A program made the position numbers and the translations under genes. The notes beneath the pieces are model-generated. The model saw only the letters and a program-made list of their open reading frames with translations, was not told where the DNA came from and did no database searches. A DNA stretch of 64,000 nucleotides from Siphonodentalium dalli (Eukaryota > Mollusca > Scaphopoda > Gadilida > Siphonodentaliidae), in NCBI GenBank assembly GCA_032622095.1, contig CP136069.1:124515450-124579449 (forward strand), in the 5' to 3' direction. This document shows, in pieces, positions 33,431 through 46,185 of the stretch; position 1 is the stretch's first letter, and every line of letters starts with the position of its first letter.

Positions 33431-34774
33431 AAGACAGGTTTTTATGCGCAAACAACGGTCGTATCAAGCCAACCGACCCTTCGAGTTATGGTCAGGCCAA
33501 AATCTGGTACATAGCTGAAGCAGTGACCCGTTTAGCGACTGCATATACCAGCATCTCAGTACATCCACACAACGAGACAGGCGTGAACATTACAAGGTTG
33601 AAACATTAAACTCGTGAAAACGAAAAGGAAAGAGACATGCCAAGAAAGAAACATACCTGAAAAACAGTACACACAACTAGACACCAGTAACACAATACAA
33701 AAGATGACATAAATGTAATCTGAAAAATTGTGGAGACGTGACTAGCCGATTGATTGAGCCGGGTCTACTCAATCATCCGTCTTGAAAAGATGTAGGACCA
33801 ACGAGGACCATGAGCTAAGCCGCATCCGCAGGTCGTTGCCTGGGGTGATGCGGTCGCTCTAGTACCTACATGACTCCTATATCACACCTCACGGGATGCA
33901 CCCCACGGCAAACAGGGTGCCACATTAGGGGATTCTTACCCCTCGCAGTGGGGCGGTTGGCCTATTCTGCGCGGGGTCTACACGGATGTGTCTCCTAAAC
34001 GAACAAACGGGTGGATCATTCTATGAGCGATCGAATAGTGGGTGGTACCAAACGTTTCCAGATATCCCACCACACAGCGGTGCGTTGCATGTCTCCATGA
34101 CAACGGCCCGACACTCATCCCATGGGTCCGGGTGAATTCGGACACTTTCCGAAGTGTTGAAAATAAATTAAATACAGATATCGACGAAAAAGAGCACAAT
34201 GGAATCATATTTTTCAGCAAATTGATTTATGAAGATGAGTTAACGTTAAATTGTGACACTCCACGGCGCAACTTTCACGGGGATGTCAGTGTTCGAACTT
34301 GTGGAAAATCAACTATGGCTTTGTCAACAGTTCGGGAGAGTAAAATATATTCTCCTTTATCGGCTTACGTTTTACGAACGATACATTCATACTCATGGTA
34401 TACGTCTACCAGCTGGTCAATGAATTTCCGTTTCGATTTTCCTTCAAATCTTACAAGAAAGAATCCACGTGTTTTTTCTCAGATAACAAATGTTTGTGAC
34501 TGGGGTGACTCCTTCTAATTTGCTCTCGGTTGAATATTTATGCTTATCGCCGGCACATATTTTACCACTTCCAACATGATGATCACTACTAGTTCGTCGT
34601 CCGATTCACTGATTTAAGATTCGTCCTCACTCTCAATACCCACTGTCACCACTGGTATTTGCCTCGCTTGTGTCTGATGCAACACTACGACCGACTTACT
34701 TTAAACACATGATCCTGCACATACATTGTAGTACACTCACTACTGCAACCTCCAATGCGTGTATTTTGTATATG
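33431..34774. other. GC-rich stretch of unknown nature, then unassigned sequence
   Basis: 33720-34010 is clearly richer in G+C than its surroundings (CCCCTCGCAGTGGGGCGGTT, GTCGTTGCCTGGGGTGATGC) and could be a short interspersed element head, but I cannot identify it. A plus-strand frame of 158 codons at 34042-34518 has no recognisable domain. Confidence 0.4.
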
Positions 34775-34971
34775 TACAATAATGCTCTCAGTAATCGACT
34801 CCTTAACCACAGCATAATTATGGGTAACTTTTCAGGATTTAGTCGGAAATATAGCTTGTTGCCATTCATCGGGGAGAGCTTTCCGATGAATGGCAACAAG
34901 CCATATATCCGACTAAATCCTGAAAAGTTACCCATAATTATCCTGTGGTTAAGGAGTCGAGCATTACTGTA
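34775..34971. mobile_element. pogo-like palindromic MITE, copy 1
   Basis: TA at 34775-34776 and 34970-34971 flanks 193 bp that is almost a complete palindrome. Ends are CAATAATGCTC and GAGCATTACTG; arms read TTAACCACAG, GGTAACTTTTCAGGATTTAG, TTGCCATTCATCGG. The centre is CTCTCCCC-like (GGGGAGAGC). TA duplication and a CAGTAATGC terminus fit pogo/Tigger-type Tc1-mariner non-autonomous elements. About 90 percent identical to 41834-42033. Confidence 0.8.
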
Positions 34972-36738
34972 TATGTGTAACCTCACATACACATTTATAC
35001 CCATGCATTGCGTACACTGTTTATATTTGAAAAGCCTGTTATGTCAAATGCGACGAAAGGTGTAATAAAATCTGAATCCTGTAATTTAACAAGCGATGAA
35101 TCTATGTCAAAAGAGGTGCTCGAATTGGAAGCGCTGTATGTAGTCGGAAACGTGCTGTGGAAGTCTGGCAATGACGGGCAACGATCACAGGCACAATACC
35201 ACTTTGGAAATCAAGAAGAAATGTCAGATTCACTTGTGGCTTAACTGTTCAGTGAAAAGGTGTAACAGACGGGGAAACCCATCTGGGTATAGCCAGACAG
35301 TGTCGCCCCTCGCTGGTCATCTTCCATTCGTCCAACATTTGGCGCCAGAATATCTTCATTGGCCTAAAGAAGGCCACGCAAAGAGGCTGGGTAAAAGAGG
35401 TGCTATTCGAAGGTAGAAATGCATTATATACCAATTAAATTAATTAAATCCGATTAAAACATTCGAGCCTCCGAGCGTACGCAGCAAAACACTTTGGAAC
35501 CAATGATTCGGAGTACGCCAAATCAAATCAGCCAATTTTACTTCTGTTGTATCTGCATTTTGGTGTCCACCGACTTTATCCGACGTGAAATCTGATTCAG
35601 GTTAACTGAGGCTATGTTAGGTATATAGGTATATACTCAAATAGTCACCACTAAAACGTACCAACAAGATTCAGAAAAGAATGCAAAATAAAGATCGTGA
35701 ATAGCTTGCCAACAATGGTTTGATCAGGTCACGTACAATTAATTGCAGTCTTGTTAAAAGTGCATCATGTTACAATGGTGGTTACTAGTCTGATATTAGG
35801 ACAACTTCCGATTTAGTGACCTGGTCTATTCTCATACCAGGTGAGTAAATCTTGTCGCTGATTGGTCGATTTGGTCAGCAAAGAATATGTTACTAGACGA
35901 TGAACCCTTCGAAATGGCATTAGGGAAAATATATTACTCTTTTCATTCATGGTAGTTTGGCATTGAAATATGTTTGTTAAAACACACAAATGTCTGTTTT
36001 TCCAAGGTATGATTCAGTTGTGATCCCACAACTATATGGGTTAATCAGCAGTTAATGGCTAAGAATAATTATTGTGGTTATTAAATTAATCTTCCGCATT
36101 AACTTAAACTCATATATTTGCTATTTCCACCTATTTGTGATGTCCCATACAACACTTCCATGTTAATATGCGAGATATGGCGGGAAGCCTGTTAATCCTG
36201 AAGTATGGTTTATTATATCCCACAACCCGTCAATGGGACTAACAAAACTGAAGAGAGACTCTAGTCTTGTTACCATCCAGTAGCATGATATAAAGATCAA
36301 AGCTGTGTCCCGTAAAACACCATGATAGACACAGGTTGAACCGCGATACTGTGATTATGTGTTTTTCTTGAATATTCTGCTTACACTTGTATCCGTTCCG
36401 ATTTAGAGACACCCATGCAGGATTAGTCAAAATAGTTAATTTACGATGTCAGAGGAGGAAGCTCTGTGTGATAGGAAGAGTAGAGATACAGAACTAGCAG
36501 CCTTTGTGAAGACATTATATGTGCGGCCAGACGTCTCGTGCACAATGCCATACATGGAGGAGAAATAATCTTATGAATCGACGGAAATATAAGAACGCTT
36601 ATGTTATCTCGCATTGTTCTTGTGAGAAGCTTATGATATCGTCACTGGGGTACACCAATAATTCAGAATTTGTTTTAAAAAATTATGCGAGCTCAGACCG
36701 GAAATAGTGCTTCATCTCAATCGAACCCCACCTGATCA
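34972..36738. other. No recognised gene
   Basis: Short overlapping frames near 35008-35434, none with a recognisable domain. The remainder is AT-rich and featureless to me. Confidence 0.45.
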
Positions 36739-38545
36739 ATGCACAAGCCAGATGCACGAAACCCTTATTTTGCTCCTGAAATGTTTGAAAATCTTATTCT
36801 TCACAAACCTTCTGGTGCAGAATTCTTTGTGACATTTCTCAAATTTCACAATGCTGGAACTCTGCAACAATGGGGAAATATTCCTATCGGAAGTGAAACC
36901 AAAGTCAACTGTTACATGGGAAGAGTGGGGAAGTGTTGAAACGACTCTCGGAATATGCTGAAGAATGTTTTAGGAGGATTCTTACATGAATGGATTAAGC
37001 AATACATGAACATGTCGACACAAACATATTCTATGCGCAAGATTTTGAGGACGATAAGTTCAATCCAAATGTTCGTGCTATGCATATTGATTTCGAAATG
37101 AGCTACTCGTGTGAATACCAAAACGAAGTCTAAAGAGCATTGTGGATCCGGAAAAGTGTTATGCTTTTCACAGCAGGCAGTGATCAGGAATAACAATGTT
37201 CAAACTGATCCAGTTTGCTCTTATTGAAGGCAGAGAAGTAAGGATACGTTTGTTGATATATTTACCAATGTGCCTGGTGATGATTTAGACGACATAGTTT
37301 AAAAACCGTTTCGTGATTTAATTATTTGTAATATTGTCAGCAAAATACCTAAACAATTCACTTGGAAATATTTACGACCAGCCATGGGAAGGGCATTGTT
37401 GGAGTAGGTGGTAGGGAAAAGAGTATTGTTCGAACATCTGTCATGAGTAAAAATGACAAAGTCCCAGTTGTCCAGGACTCATTTGGATTTTTTCAGAGAG
37501 TGTCAAAATTAATGGCGAGTACAAAGGTATTCCATATCAATCAAAATGAAATTGAATCTCAAATTTATATCTCTGTTAATGGTATCAAAGGCATACAATT
37601 ATGTCAATTATGATTCAAATACTAAGCTTGTTAAATGGTGGAATAATTCTCTTTAATCGGAGCAAACTATTTTTATTGATTATACAATTGGGGCAGTGAG
37701 ACAGGACAGTAAATGCTGTACTCATAAATAGAGAATACCTACGGGTTTTGGTTGAATACCCGGATTATCTCATGAGTGGGTACAAGGAAATACAGAATTT
37801 CCACGAGCGGCTGCAAGCCGCGAGTGGAAATTCTGTATTTCCTTGTACCCACGAATGAGATAATCCGGGTATTCAACCAAACACGTAGGTGTTCTTTTTA
37901 TTATATGCGCTATACGTTATAAACCGCCCCAAAACTGCTAGTTTTGTCCTACAGTTCACTTCAAATTGTTAAAAAGCTTCGACATTTGCATTTTGTTTAC
38001 ATTCCATCAATTTATTTGCTCACCACTGAATGACAAATATCGAGCATATCCGCCATAATAAATAGTCCCCATTGTTTTATTCTGAAATGGTGCGAGAAAA
38101 TTAATATATACATAATTTATTGATAAGAATATATTAAAACAAATGAGTTAACCTTATAACAATTAAATAACAGTTTTACCGTAAAAATCGATAATTAAAA
38201 AAATATTCCGACTGTTATTGATACGCTTTGAAACTTAATGTGATTCGCCGCTGTAAACCGGAAGTAATCTCCGAAAAAGTAATACTATTGTGTTATCCAT
38301 CGAGTCGGTCAGTGTTATCCGTCGACTCGGTCCAGGCGATGGATATAACGCTCTACGCCACGGCATTTTCCAACTATTTAATGGGGAAGCATATAATAAA
38401 GAGTGTTATTCAATTGGAGATTGGGTAGTTTTGCATTATGATGGACTATATATATTACCACTTGAACGATGACATCATGTAAATATGTTGTGAAATTGTT
38501 TGATGTTGAACTAATTGAAATTAACGTTCTCAATTTGGTGATTTA
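36739..38545 (+). pseudogene. Degenerate transposase-like protein remnant
   Basis: Plus-strand fragments in order: HKPDARNPYFAPEMFENL (36740 on); KRLSEYAEECFRRILT (36935 on); NVRAMHIDFEMSYSCEYQNE then V-stop-RALW (about 37068-37147); TTSHGKGIVGVGGREKSIVR (from about 37371) with NDKVPVVQDSFGFFQ. Beyond the inserted foldback come IGDWVVLHYDGLY (about 38416) and KYVVKLFDVELIEINVLNL (about 38480). 'DF...Y....QNE(I/V)Q.A.W', 'TSHGKG..(D)G.GG' and a late 'GDWV.V.YDG..(yPGeV)' are landmarks I recall from a widespread family of uncharacterised metazoan transposon-like proteins with a DDE-type core. At least four frameshifts and several stops make it dead. Confidence 0.5.
37725..37903. mobile_element. 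Foldback MITE nested in the transposase-like remnant
   Basis: Arms at about 37730-37803 and 37820-37895 are near-perfect inverted repeats (GGTTGAATACCCGGATTATC, TACAAGGAAATACAGAATTT, CCAC) around the loop GAGCGGCTGCAAGCCGCGAG. Outer ends GAATACCTACG and CGTAGGTGTTC also pair. The target duplication is unclear. Confidence 0.75.
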
Positions 38546-39489
38546 GATTGGTCAATATAAATTTATAGTTTCCTTGACTTTATCTGGCGCTCACTCCTTA
38601 ACATATTCGATGTTTGGCCATGCTGAATATGTTGGTGTCTATCGTCATCCCGGGCTCTCACAATTAAACTCGAAATACGGTAATTATTAATTACTCTTGA
38701 GTTTCTGACGTTACATGTATAGTACAATGAAATTATAATAAGATATTTCCAGGTTTATGCATATGATATGCGTTTGGGGACTCAATGACTAAGAGTAAAT
38801 CTTCCTATATCTGAATTTTCACAGGAGACACTCTTTGGGACAATGGAATTATATATTGTGCCAATAACTAACCAAATGTGTTATTTTCTGCAAAAAAAAG
38901 CAAATGCAGTGATTTATGCTAAACTTGAAATTAATTAGCCATGGCCTAATGTGATACTGAATGCAGCAGCTACATACCTGCTAAGACACAATCTGTCGTT
39001 TGTACTAGCTGTAATATGCAGCAAGATAACCATTGGAAAACATATTTCAGTTAGTATTGTAGTTGACAGTTCCAACATTTATCATCATTCTTGGTACTAA
39101 AGCTTTTCAAGAAAGAATGTCAAGTCGTCGAACTGTCCATTTTAAAGTGAACCCATATTGAGGAATCTTGTATTCTTGTTTTGTATCAATTGTACGCAAA
39201 TTTCTACTGCTCTAGCAGTTGATATATTGAATTGTTTTCGGTGATAACTTTAGTTATGGTTACCTGTTTGTTTTAAAATATGGCATATGGATTACTCGTC
39301 ATGGCCCTTTGTTGAAATTACCACGTGGGTAGTTTGCCACGCTCTTGTTGAATTTAGGCATGCTGAGCCCACGGCGTCCATGTTTGCTTAACAATCAACC
39401 ATACATCAAAATCTTGACAGTGGGAATCCCTATGAGCTACAGAGAATTAGCCGGCCAATGATGATCTTGTCCATCTCATCGGATATACT
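38546..39489. other. No recognisable feature
   Basis: AT-rich sequence without supported genes or repeats. Confidence 0.5.
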
Positions 39490-39790
39490 AGTTCAGCCTG
39501 TTCTCCCGTAAATAAGCTCATATAGAACTTATTGAAAAAAACGAAATAAACCCATATTTTAATCGGAATTAAGCTCAATAGGAACCTAAATGGGACACGG
39601 TTAAAACAGTCGTATATGATCTTATTTCAATTCGAAATAAGCTCATATAGGCACTATTTAATCTACCGTTCTCATCGACACAACGCACCAGATGAATGCT
39701 CTTTATAATGTGTTTTCACTGTGACCCGCGCCATTCAACGAAATAGCGAGTATAAGTCCTATATGAGCTTTTAGAAACGAATAAAGAATC
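39490..39790 (+). repeat. Dispersed repeat F, copy 1
   Basis: Shares with 40560-40870 the words ACAGTCGTATATGA, CTTATTTCAATTCGAAATA, GACA(C/A)(A/G)ACGCACCAGATGAA, GTGTTTTCACTG and CCATTCAACGAAATA. AAGCTCATATAG-like words recur about every 60-100 bp. The last module also occurs near 9.25, 42.66 and 45.37 kb. Confidence 0.7.
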
Positions 39791-40559
39791 CAATATGAAC
39801 CTAGTTGCACGAAGATATATTGACTAGTTGGTCCACCATGGTCTTGTCTTGTTTGCCTTTCAGATGATCGGCTAACGAATATTTCTTGATGCTGAAGAGT
39901 TTTGCTGTTTTTCTTAAACTCAGACCCATGAATTTTACAGATTTGACAAATTTTCTTGATTAATTGAGTTCTTATATCGAGCTCCAACCACTCGATACAC
40001 CTTTATACACCTTGATAAATTTCTTGCCATTGTCAGGAACTGAGATGCAAGAATTGAGATGTACTCATTTTAATCAGTAGGCCTTGTCCAATGAGAAAAT
40101 AATTCAGCGTTTACCTTTTACAAATTCATCTTACTTTTTTATTTGTGGTTCTCTGGCGTTAAGAGAGAATTTGTGCGAGTGGATCTGAATACAACCATAT
40201 ATATATTAAAAGTATACTATGCGTCCAAGAATATAAATATACTTTCCGATTAATACATGTTCAAGTGATTGCGGTACATCTCTATACACGTAAGATTCAT
40301 TTTTTTTTTCTAATGCCCATACACTTCATTTCCATATCTGAAGAGGTGATTTCAGACATCACCATGGTGATAACAATAACAAGAAAATATATTGCTCTGT
40401 ATAACTGCATGAATTAAAAATACTAGAATCCATACTTATTTTATTTACGAACATAAAATAAGGGGAATTTACGGTGAGGCATGAAGTTATCAACATTCAG
40501 TGAGTCGTGGTGCCAGATGACTATCCAGTGACAGTCTCCGAAATCACGCCCATGAATCC

Positions 40560-40870
40560 AGCCTGTTCATATGGAACTTGTTTAAAACACGCGAAATAAT
40601 CCCATATAGGGATTCTTTTAATCTTAATTAAGCTCTATATGATCCTAAATGAGACACGGTCAAAACAGTCGTATATGAGCTTATTTCAATTCGAAATATA
40701 AGCTCTTTTAGGCACTATTGAATCTACTTTTTTCATTGACACGACGCACCAGATGAACGCTCTTCGTACTGTGTTTTCACTGCGGCCCGCCCCATTCAAC
40801 GAAATAACGGGTATATACTGGTATAATTATAAGTCCTATGAGAGCTTATTTCAAAATCAAATAAGTTCCA
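40560..40870 (+). repeat. Dispersed repeat F, copy 2
   Basis: About 80 percent similar by eye to 39490-39790 over its full length, same orientation, 1.07 kb away. Confidence 0.7.
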
Positions 40871-41831
40871 TATGAACCTATAGTCCGGGAGCTGATAGGG
40901 GTACCCTTGCACCCCCCCCCCCATGTGGCTTAACTTTACCCCACTCATTTTATTCCTTATGATGTCCTTGAACTGTTAAGCAATGTTAACACGAACAAAA
41001 AGTGGCCATGTAGACTTCAGACAAGATGGCGTCCATCCTGGCCGCCGTTTTTTCATTCTATCCGTAAGTCAGTTTGATGCAAATTATAGCTGGAAAATCT
41101 AGTAAAATTTATATAAATGTATATATTTATGTGAAGCTAAGACATAATGCCACTTTTATAGGGCAAATTTGAAACTCCCCATCCAAGATGGCTGCCGGAA
41201 GTTGAAACTATGACGTTTTTTCACTAATATCTTCTAGGTGAGTTTATGCTGTTTGGAACTGGTTGAGAAATGTGATTTTATTTTGTATTTTCTATATTAA
41301 CTGATCATTGAAGCAATGAAATATGCAATTGCTGGGGTCCTAGCCCCTTCCGATCCCTCAAAAATTCGATTTTACAGAACGCGGTATAAAATTTTACAAA
41401 ATTCACAATTGGGTTTCTAGTCATATATCAACAAGAAATTAACAGAACTTTGTGAGGCATAAATTTTACCTATGAATATTCCAATAGCGATAGCATGTAG
41501 CGTTTCATGCGGCTTCAGGCCAAATATATTGGAAATTTGGGGTGTGGGTCTCACATAATTGTTTGTTGTTACAGGTTTATTGTGGTTCCCGAAAATGCCA
41601 GATGCAAAAAAGCGGCTGACATTGCTGCACATCGTTTACACCCTCACCACGTTCAAGTCAAATATCCTATAAATATCCGTCAGCATGAAATAATACTGAA
41701 AGAGCGTTGATTGTTAACATATTCCCAATATGATTTTAATAATATGGTATTAATACAGCTGAATAGGTCATTGTCGCCCACAGATCCGTAATTCGTGCAT
41801 GTATGGATCTATCGTTTCCCTACTACCAAAC
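40871..41831. other. No gene; AAGATGGC-type repeat words
   Basis: CAAGATGGCGTCCATCCTGG near 41023 and CCAAGATGGCTGCCGGAAGT near 41183 mark two diverged repeat units related to those at 22.5-23.1 kb. A short C run lies near 40909-40921. No gene is seen. Confidence 0.5.
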
Positions 41832-42035
41832 TACAGTAATGCCCTAATTAATCGACTCTTTAACCACAGCAGAATTATAGGTAACTTTTCAGGATTTAGT
41901 CGGAAATATGGCTTGTTGCCATTCATCGGAAAGCTCTCCGATGAATGGCAACAAGCCATATTTCCGACTAAATCCTGAAAAGTTACCCATAATTCTGCTG
42001 TGGTTAAAGAGTCGATTAATTAAGGCATTACTGTA
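41832..42035. mobile_element. pogo-like palindromic MITE, copy 2
   Basis: TA at 41832-41833 and 42034-42035 flanks a 200-bp near-perfect palindrome with termini CAGTAATGCCCTAATTAATC and GATTAATTAAGGCATTACTG. The arms are identical in most positions to copy 1. This is the better-preserved copy. Confidence 0.85.
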
Positions 42036-42439
42036 CGTACATGTTTGCATATATTTTAGATGAAAACTCCTTAAGCATTGTACGTTTAACGATTTGGAGA
42101 CATTATATAGAAGATAATCGAGGGGATCTTTCTTTTGAAGGGGTTTATGTTATGGGAACCCTTCAACTCCCTGTCCATTTTTACCACTATTCTTGTTGTC
42201 ATCGAAGATCGATTTGATAAATTCGGCGGCGTGTTCGGCATCGCAGACATCTTTATTGCATGATAGACCACCATTACGTAGGTAATCGGATCACTTGGTT
42301 CCAGCCGGAACATTAGTTCTGATGTAAAATTCACAAGGACGTCGAATGCGACGCCGAGGTCACATATTCCGCGACTCCAGATTTATTCCAGAATATGGTA
42401 ATATAGAGCGATACAAGTTCTTGGGCAGTCTAATGACAG
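42036..42439. other. No recognisable feature
   Basis: Nothing supported between the palindromic MITE and repeat G. Confidence 0.5.
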
Positions 42440-42780
42440 TCTGCTCTGCCGAAAATCCGCATATAATCTGCTTATAATAGAACTTGTTTTTGGTAGATTA
42501 CCTGATTAGAATCGCCTCATTTTGAGTCGATAATGTGCTGAAAATTAGAGCGTTTTTGTCATATTAGCGACTCATAATGAGGCCATTCTAAGCATAGTGT
42601 GTGCGGACAATGACACATATAAGCAAACTCATGACTTTTCATGCGTACGTTCTATACCAGTGTTTTCGTTGTGGCCGGCGCCATAAAATGAAATAACGGA
42701 TATGACTCCATTTCAGAATCAAATACTCACATTATTTACCTATTTCACAATATAGGTCGAATATGTGCGTATTTAGGCGA
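42440..42780 (+). repeat. Dispersed repeat G, copy 1, unexpanded
   Basis: Aligned with 45025-45490: AATCCGCA(T/C)AT, CCTCATTTTGAGTC, TAATGTGCTGA, GACACATATAAGC, GTTTTC(G/A)(T/C)TGTGGCC, ATAGGTCGA. Here the word GCCTCATTTTGA occurs once. The 3' part shares the GTTTTCACTGYGGCC module of repeat F. Confidence 0.75.
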
Positions 42781-44536
42781 GGATCTGTTGCTAATCAAGG
42801 AAACCATACGAACTTTCTGGATAGATTTTTTTTTTTTAATATTACGTTTATTGTTTATGATTATTATGTCACTTAGCGTATGATATTCATGGCAGAGATA
42901 TTAGTTATTCTACCCGACAAATAGTATAGCAACACATAGTTTACCAATATGTTACGCTTGATAGATTGTTTATAGTCCAAGTGCAAATAAATGTATTAAA
43001 ACATATTACAGCTATACATAAATATGATTGACATATTGATTGTCCAATATAATAAAGCATGGATCAGACCATGCCAAAAATTTGCAAAAAACAATATTTC
43101 TTACTCCCAATTTTGGTCTAAAAACCGCATAAAATCCTACTGATATCACTCATATGAAATTACCTCCTTTAGTTCAAATGACAGTTTAACCCGTTTCAGA
43201 AACTATTTTAATAGAATTTTTTTTAATACAGGTAAATATGAATACTGGCCGATAGGCATTTGTCTACCACATACATGCAATGGAGTGACCAGATCAGTGT
43301 GTGGTGAGAATATGCTACATGTCTTCCTGTGTGGACAAATTCCATACTGCTAAATGGACATTCGAATGCAGCAATATAGTGGACAAATACAGTAACCCAT
43401 CTGGAGCTGATAGGTGCACACAGAACACTATTATAAGGTATATGAATCTGATTTTTTTTAAACAAATGCTACATATCCCATACATATCCAGTAAGATATT
43501 TTCCCCTGCAAGCTATTACATGAACCGAACATGTGTTTTGGCTATTTGGCTGTGATAAATTATAAGCTGATAACATCTCAAGACAGTGAACTCAATCTTT
43601 CGAGTCACTGTTGACATTATATAGACATATCCACGATATATCAGTTGTTAAGCTTCAATTCAACTAGAGTTGACATATTTTTAATATAAATATATCTAGA
43701 TAGGGTATTTGCCAGGCTGCAATTGGAAATAATATATTATAAATTGCTGCTACTTGGTCATTGTGCAGTAACACACAAGTCCATAACTTGTTACTATTTC
43801 CTGATTAGTCTGTCAACCAGCCCATTATCCAGCATTATTCCGACCAATTGTGTCAGTCTACTGGAGCAACCTCTTCTATACTAAACGACAAGCAGTCAAT
43901 ATGTCAGACTTGGATAAGTTCGGTGTTGTTAGATCAACAGATCATCTGAGTTGATACAAGCAAATAATTAATTGATTAGCTTGATGCACTGGTGACAGTT
44001 ATTTTCTAGCCATTGATAGTCACATTAATGTTTGAGACATCTGCTCGCTCTTATTCCATTCACACAATGATCTAGGTTTAAATATCTTAATTACATGAGG
44101 GCAAGTTTATTTATTTCAGTTTTACATTTCTCAAAGCTTCTTTCGAATGGTGTCTGGAAGGAAGTTTTCACCTCACAGTCCCATCTGTAACATCAGCTAA
44201 ATGTCACATCCACTGATGCCCATATAAGGTCCCAGTAACATAGCTAAAGAGCGTTACAGTTATAATGTTTTAAACTCTTACAAATGTCAAAGGTCATTTG
44301 TAAAAAAGAAAATGCGTTGTTTTGGCTCTAATATAAACATACCTTACCCCGGCATACCTTCTTGCAAATTTTGTAATACCCCCCCCCCCCCCCCCCCCCC
44401 CCGCATGGATAAACATTTATTGAGCCAAGATCTGCTCTGAATTCAATTTGCCAGGAATTGTATTTGGCCCCAAATCGCGATGTCAAAACAGCAGATAATA
44501 ATTGTTGAGACAACAGTGAACTGCAGTTTAGGGATG
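42781..44536. other. No supported gene; long C homopolymer
   Basis: A possible acceptor (TTTTTTTTAATACAG, ending near 43231) precedes about 40 cysteine-rich codons ending at 43354, but there is no donor or recognisable family. 44379-44402 is a run of 24 C. The rest is AT-rich. Confidence 0.4.
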
Positions 44537-44592
44537 AATTATAATGAAAATGAATTTATGACTGGCGTCATAAATTCATTTTCATTATAATT
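44537..44592. repeat. Perfect hairpin, 26-bp arms and 4-base loop
   Basis: AATTATAATGAAAATGAATT... (44537-44562) and its exact complement (44567-44592) are separated only by TGGC. Such a palindrome should extrude easily. It may be a tiny foldback element or a recent inverted duplication. Confidence 0.85.
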
Positions 44593-45024
44593 GCCATGTT
44601 ATTTTCATCGTTAAAATAGCACACGAGTGTATTTTGCACTAATCCGTGGCTCAAATTCATTCATTTGTTGCATATATTTTGTTTAGTATAAAAGGAGATG
44701 GTCCCATAAATAACCGGATTTAGTGTACAGTACCCTTTAAGACATAATTTTAAATTCGCTACCGGTAAAAGCATATTTGACACATGTCAATTAGTTGCAC
44801 CTATTCATAATTTTCAGTTATGTACAGCATATGTGAATGTGAACTTCGCATCCATGTACTGCGACGTTCCGTTCTTTGAGATGCCAAGTTCGTGCACAAA
44901 AAAAAAATTGTGATTGACGAGGTGTAAAACCATGCATAACACCGATCATTCGGTAGTTATGGGAGAGCACTACAAGCATGACGAACCGTCCGATGGTGTC
45001 GATATATCAGGCGGAATGAATGAC

Positions 45025-45490
45025 ACAGCCTGGTCTCCTGAAAAATCCGCACATTATCTGTTACAATATAACATGTTTTAGGTTAAAAATCTGCTGAAAA
45101 TAGCCTCATTTTGAGCCTCATTTTGAGCCTCATTTTGAGCCTCATTTTGAGCCTCATTTTGAGCCTCATTTTGAGCCTCATTTTGAGCCTCATTTTGAGC
45201 CTCATTTTGAGCCTCATTTTGAGCCTCATTTTGAGTCTATAATGTGCTGACCATGAGAGCGTTTTAGTCACATTATCGTCTCACATTGAGGCAATTCTAA
45301 GCAGATTATGTGCGCACAAAGACACATATAAGCCAACTCACGCCTTTTCAGGTGTTTGCTCCTTAACATGTGTTTTCACTGTGGCCGCGCCATAAAACGA
45401 AATAACTGACACGACTCCATTATCCGCTTATTTCATAATCAAATAATCACATCATGTACCTATTTCACTATATAGGTCGATGATATGTTG
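45025..45490 (+). repeat. Dispersed repeat G, copy 2, carrying an expanded 12-bp array
   Basis: Homologous to 42440-42780 on both sides of the array at 45096-45239. Confidence 0.75.
45096..45239. repeat. 12-bp minisatellite, 11-12 units
   Basis: Perfect tandem copies of GCCTCATTTTGA. It produces an artificial MRLK repeat frame on the minus strand. The word exists once in the homologous place at 42.51 kb. Confidence 0.9.
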
Positions 45491-45589
45491 GAATATACAG
45501 TAACATCATACGCAAATGTGTGGTAACTCGTACAACGACTAACCATATGTGTCTTCCGACCCGTACACCTTCAGCAGGTGCCCGTCTTC

Positions 45590-45590
<1 letters not shown>

Positions 45591-45621
<31 letters not shown>
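45591..45621. repeat. (AAT)n microsatellite
   Basis: Ten uninterrupted AAT units. Confidence 0.9.
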
Positions 45622-45623
<2 letters not shown>

Positions 45624-46185
45624 CCAGTTTTATATATCGATTAACCCATTGTACGCTTGTACAATATTACCCCAGTCATTTGTACTAGCCAACCAATTAA
45701 CTGTTGCAGGCGCTGCTCTAGTTTGATCAGAACATGCTCTGACACTCATCAGTATGACAAGCTGACTTAACGCATGAGTGATGCGAAGCCGACACAGTAC
45801 GAGCGACCTTGCTCAATGGTCACAACTTGGCGCGGGTTTTGAAACAGCGAGCAATCCGACAATTGCACGTAGCTCAAAGCGGCCAAGCAACTGATGTGTG
45901 GAAACTCAATGACCGGCGACGCGCTGCGAACCCATATCGATGTGTTTACAGCGAATACAAGTCCGACATGATAACCACTGGACCACGGAGCTCCACACAT
46001 GGTTCCTATATGCGCCATCTGTTGATAGATCAATACGACTGACACATCAATGGACATAGGCATGTTTACTCTTTCCAACCGCTGCCAACACGCGGTCTGA
46101 TTTTATTTTAAAATGCAAAAGTTACACTTTGAAGTGATCAAAATGATCGTTCGCATCATTTTTCTCCACATTAAAATTTGCGAAT
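45622..46185. other. No recognisable gene
   Basis: Overlapping frames at 45767-46078 on both strands, without recognisable domains. Confidence 0.45.

Noticed and set aside
34042-34518. Open frame of 158 codons on plus.
   Set aside because: No recognisable domain, no splice context, and a frame of this length is expected by chance in 64 kb.
44379-44402. Run of 24 C, with shorter C runs near 10270, 23465 and 40915.
   Set aside because: Homopolymers can be genuine or sequencing artefacts; there is no G-quadruplex-type spacing and no linked feature to report as a finding.
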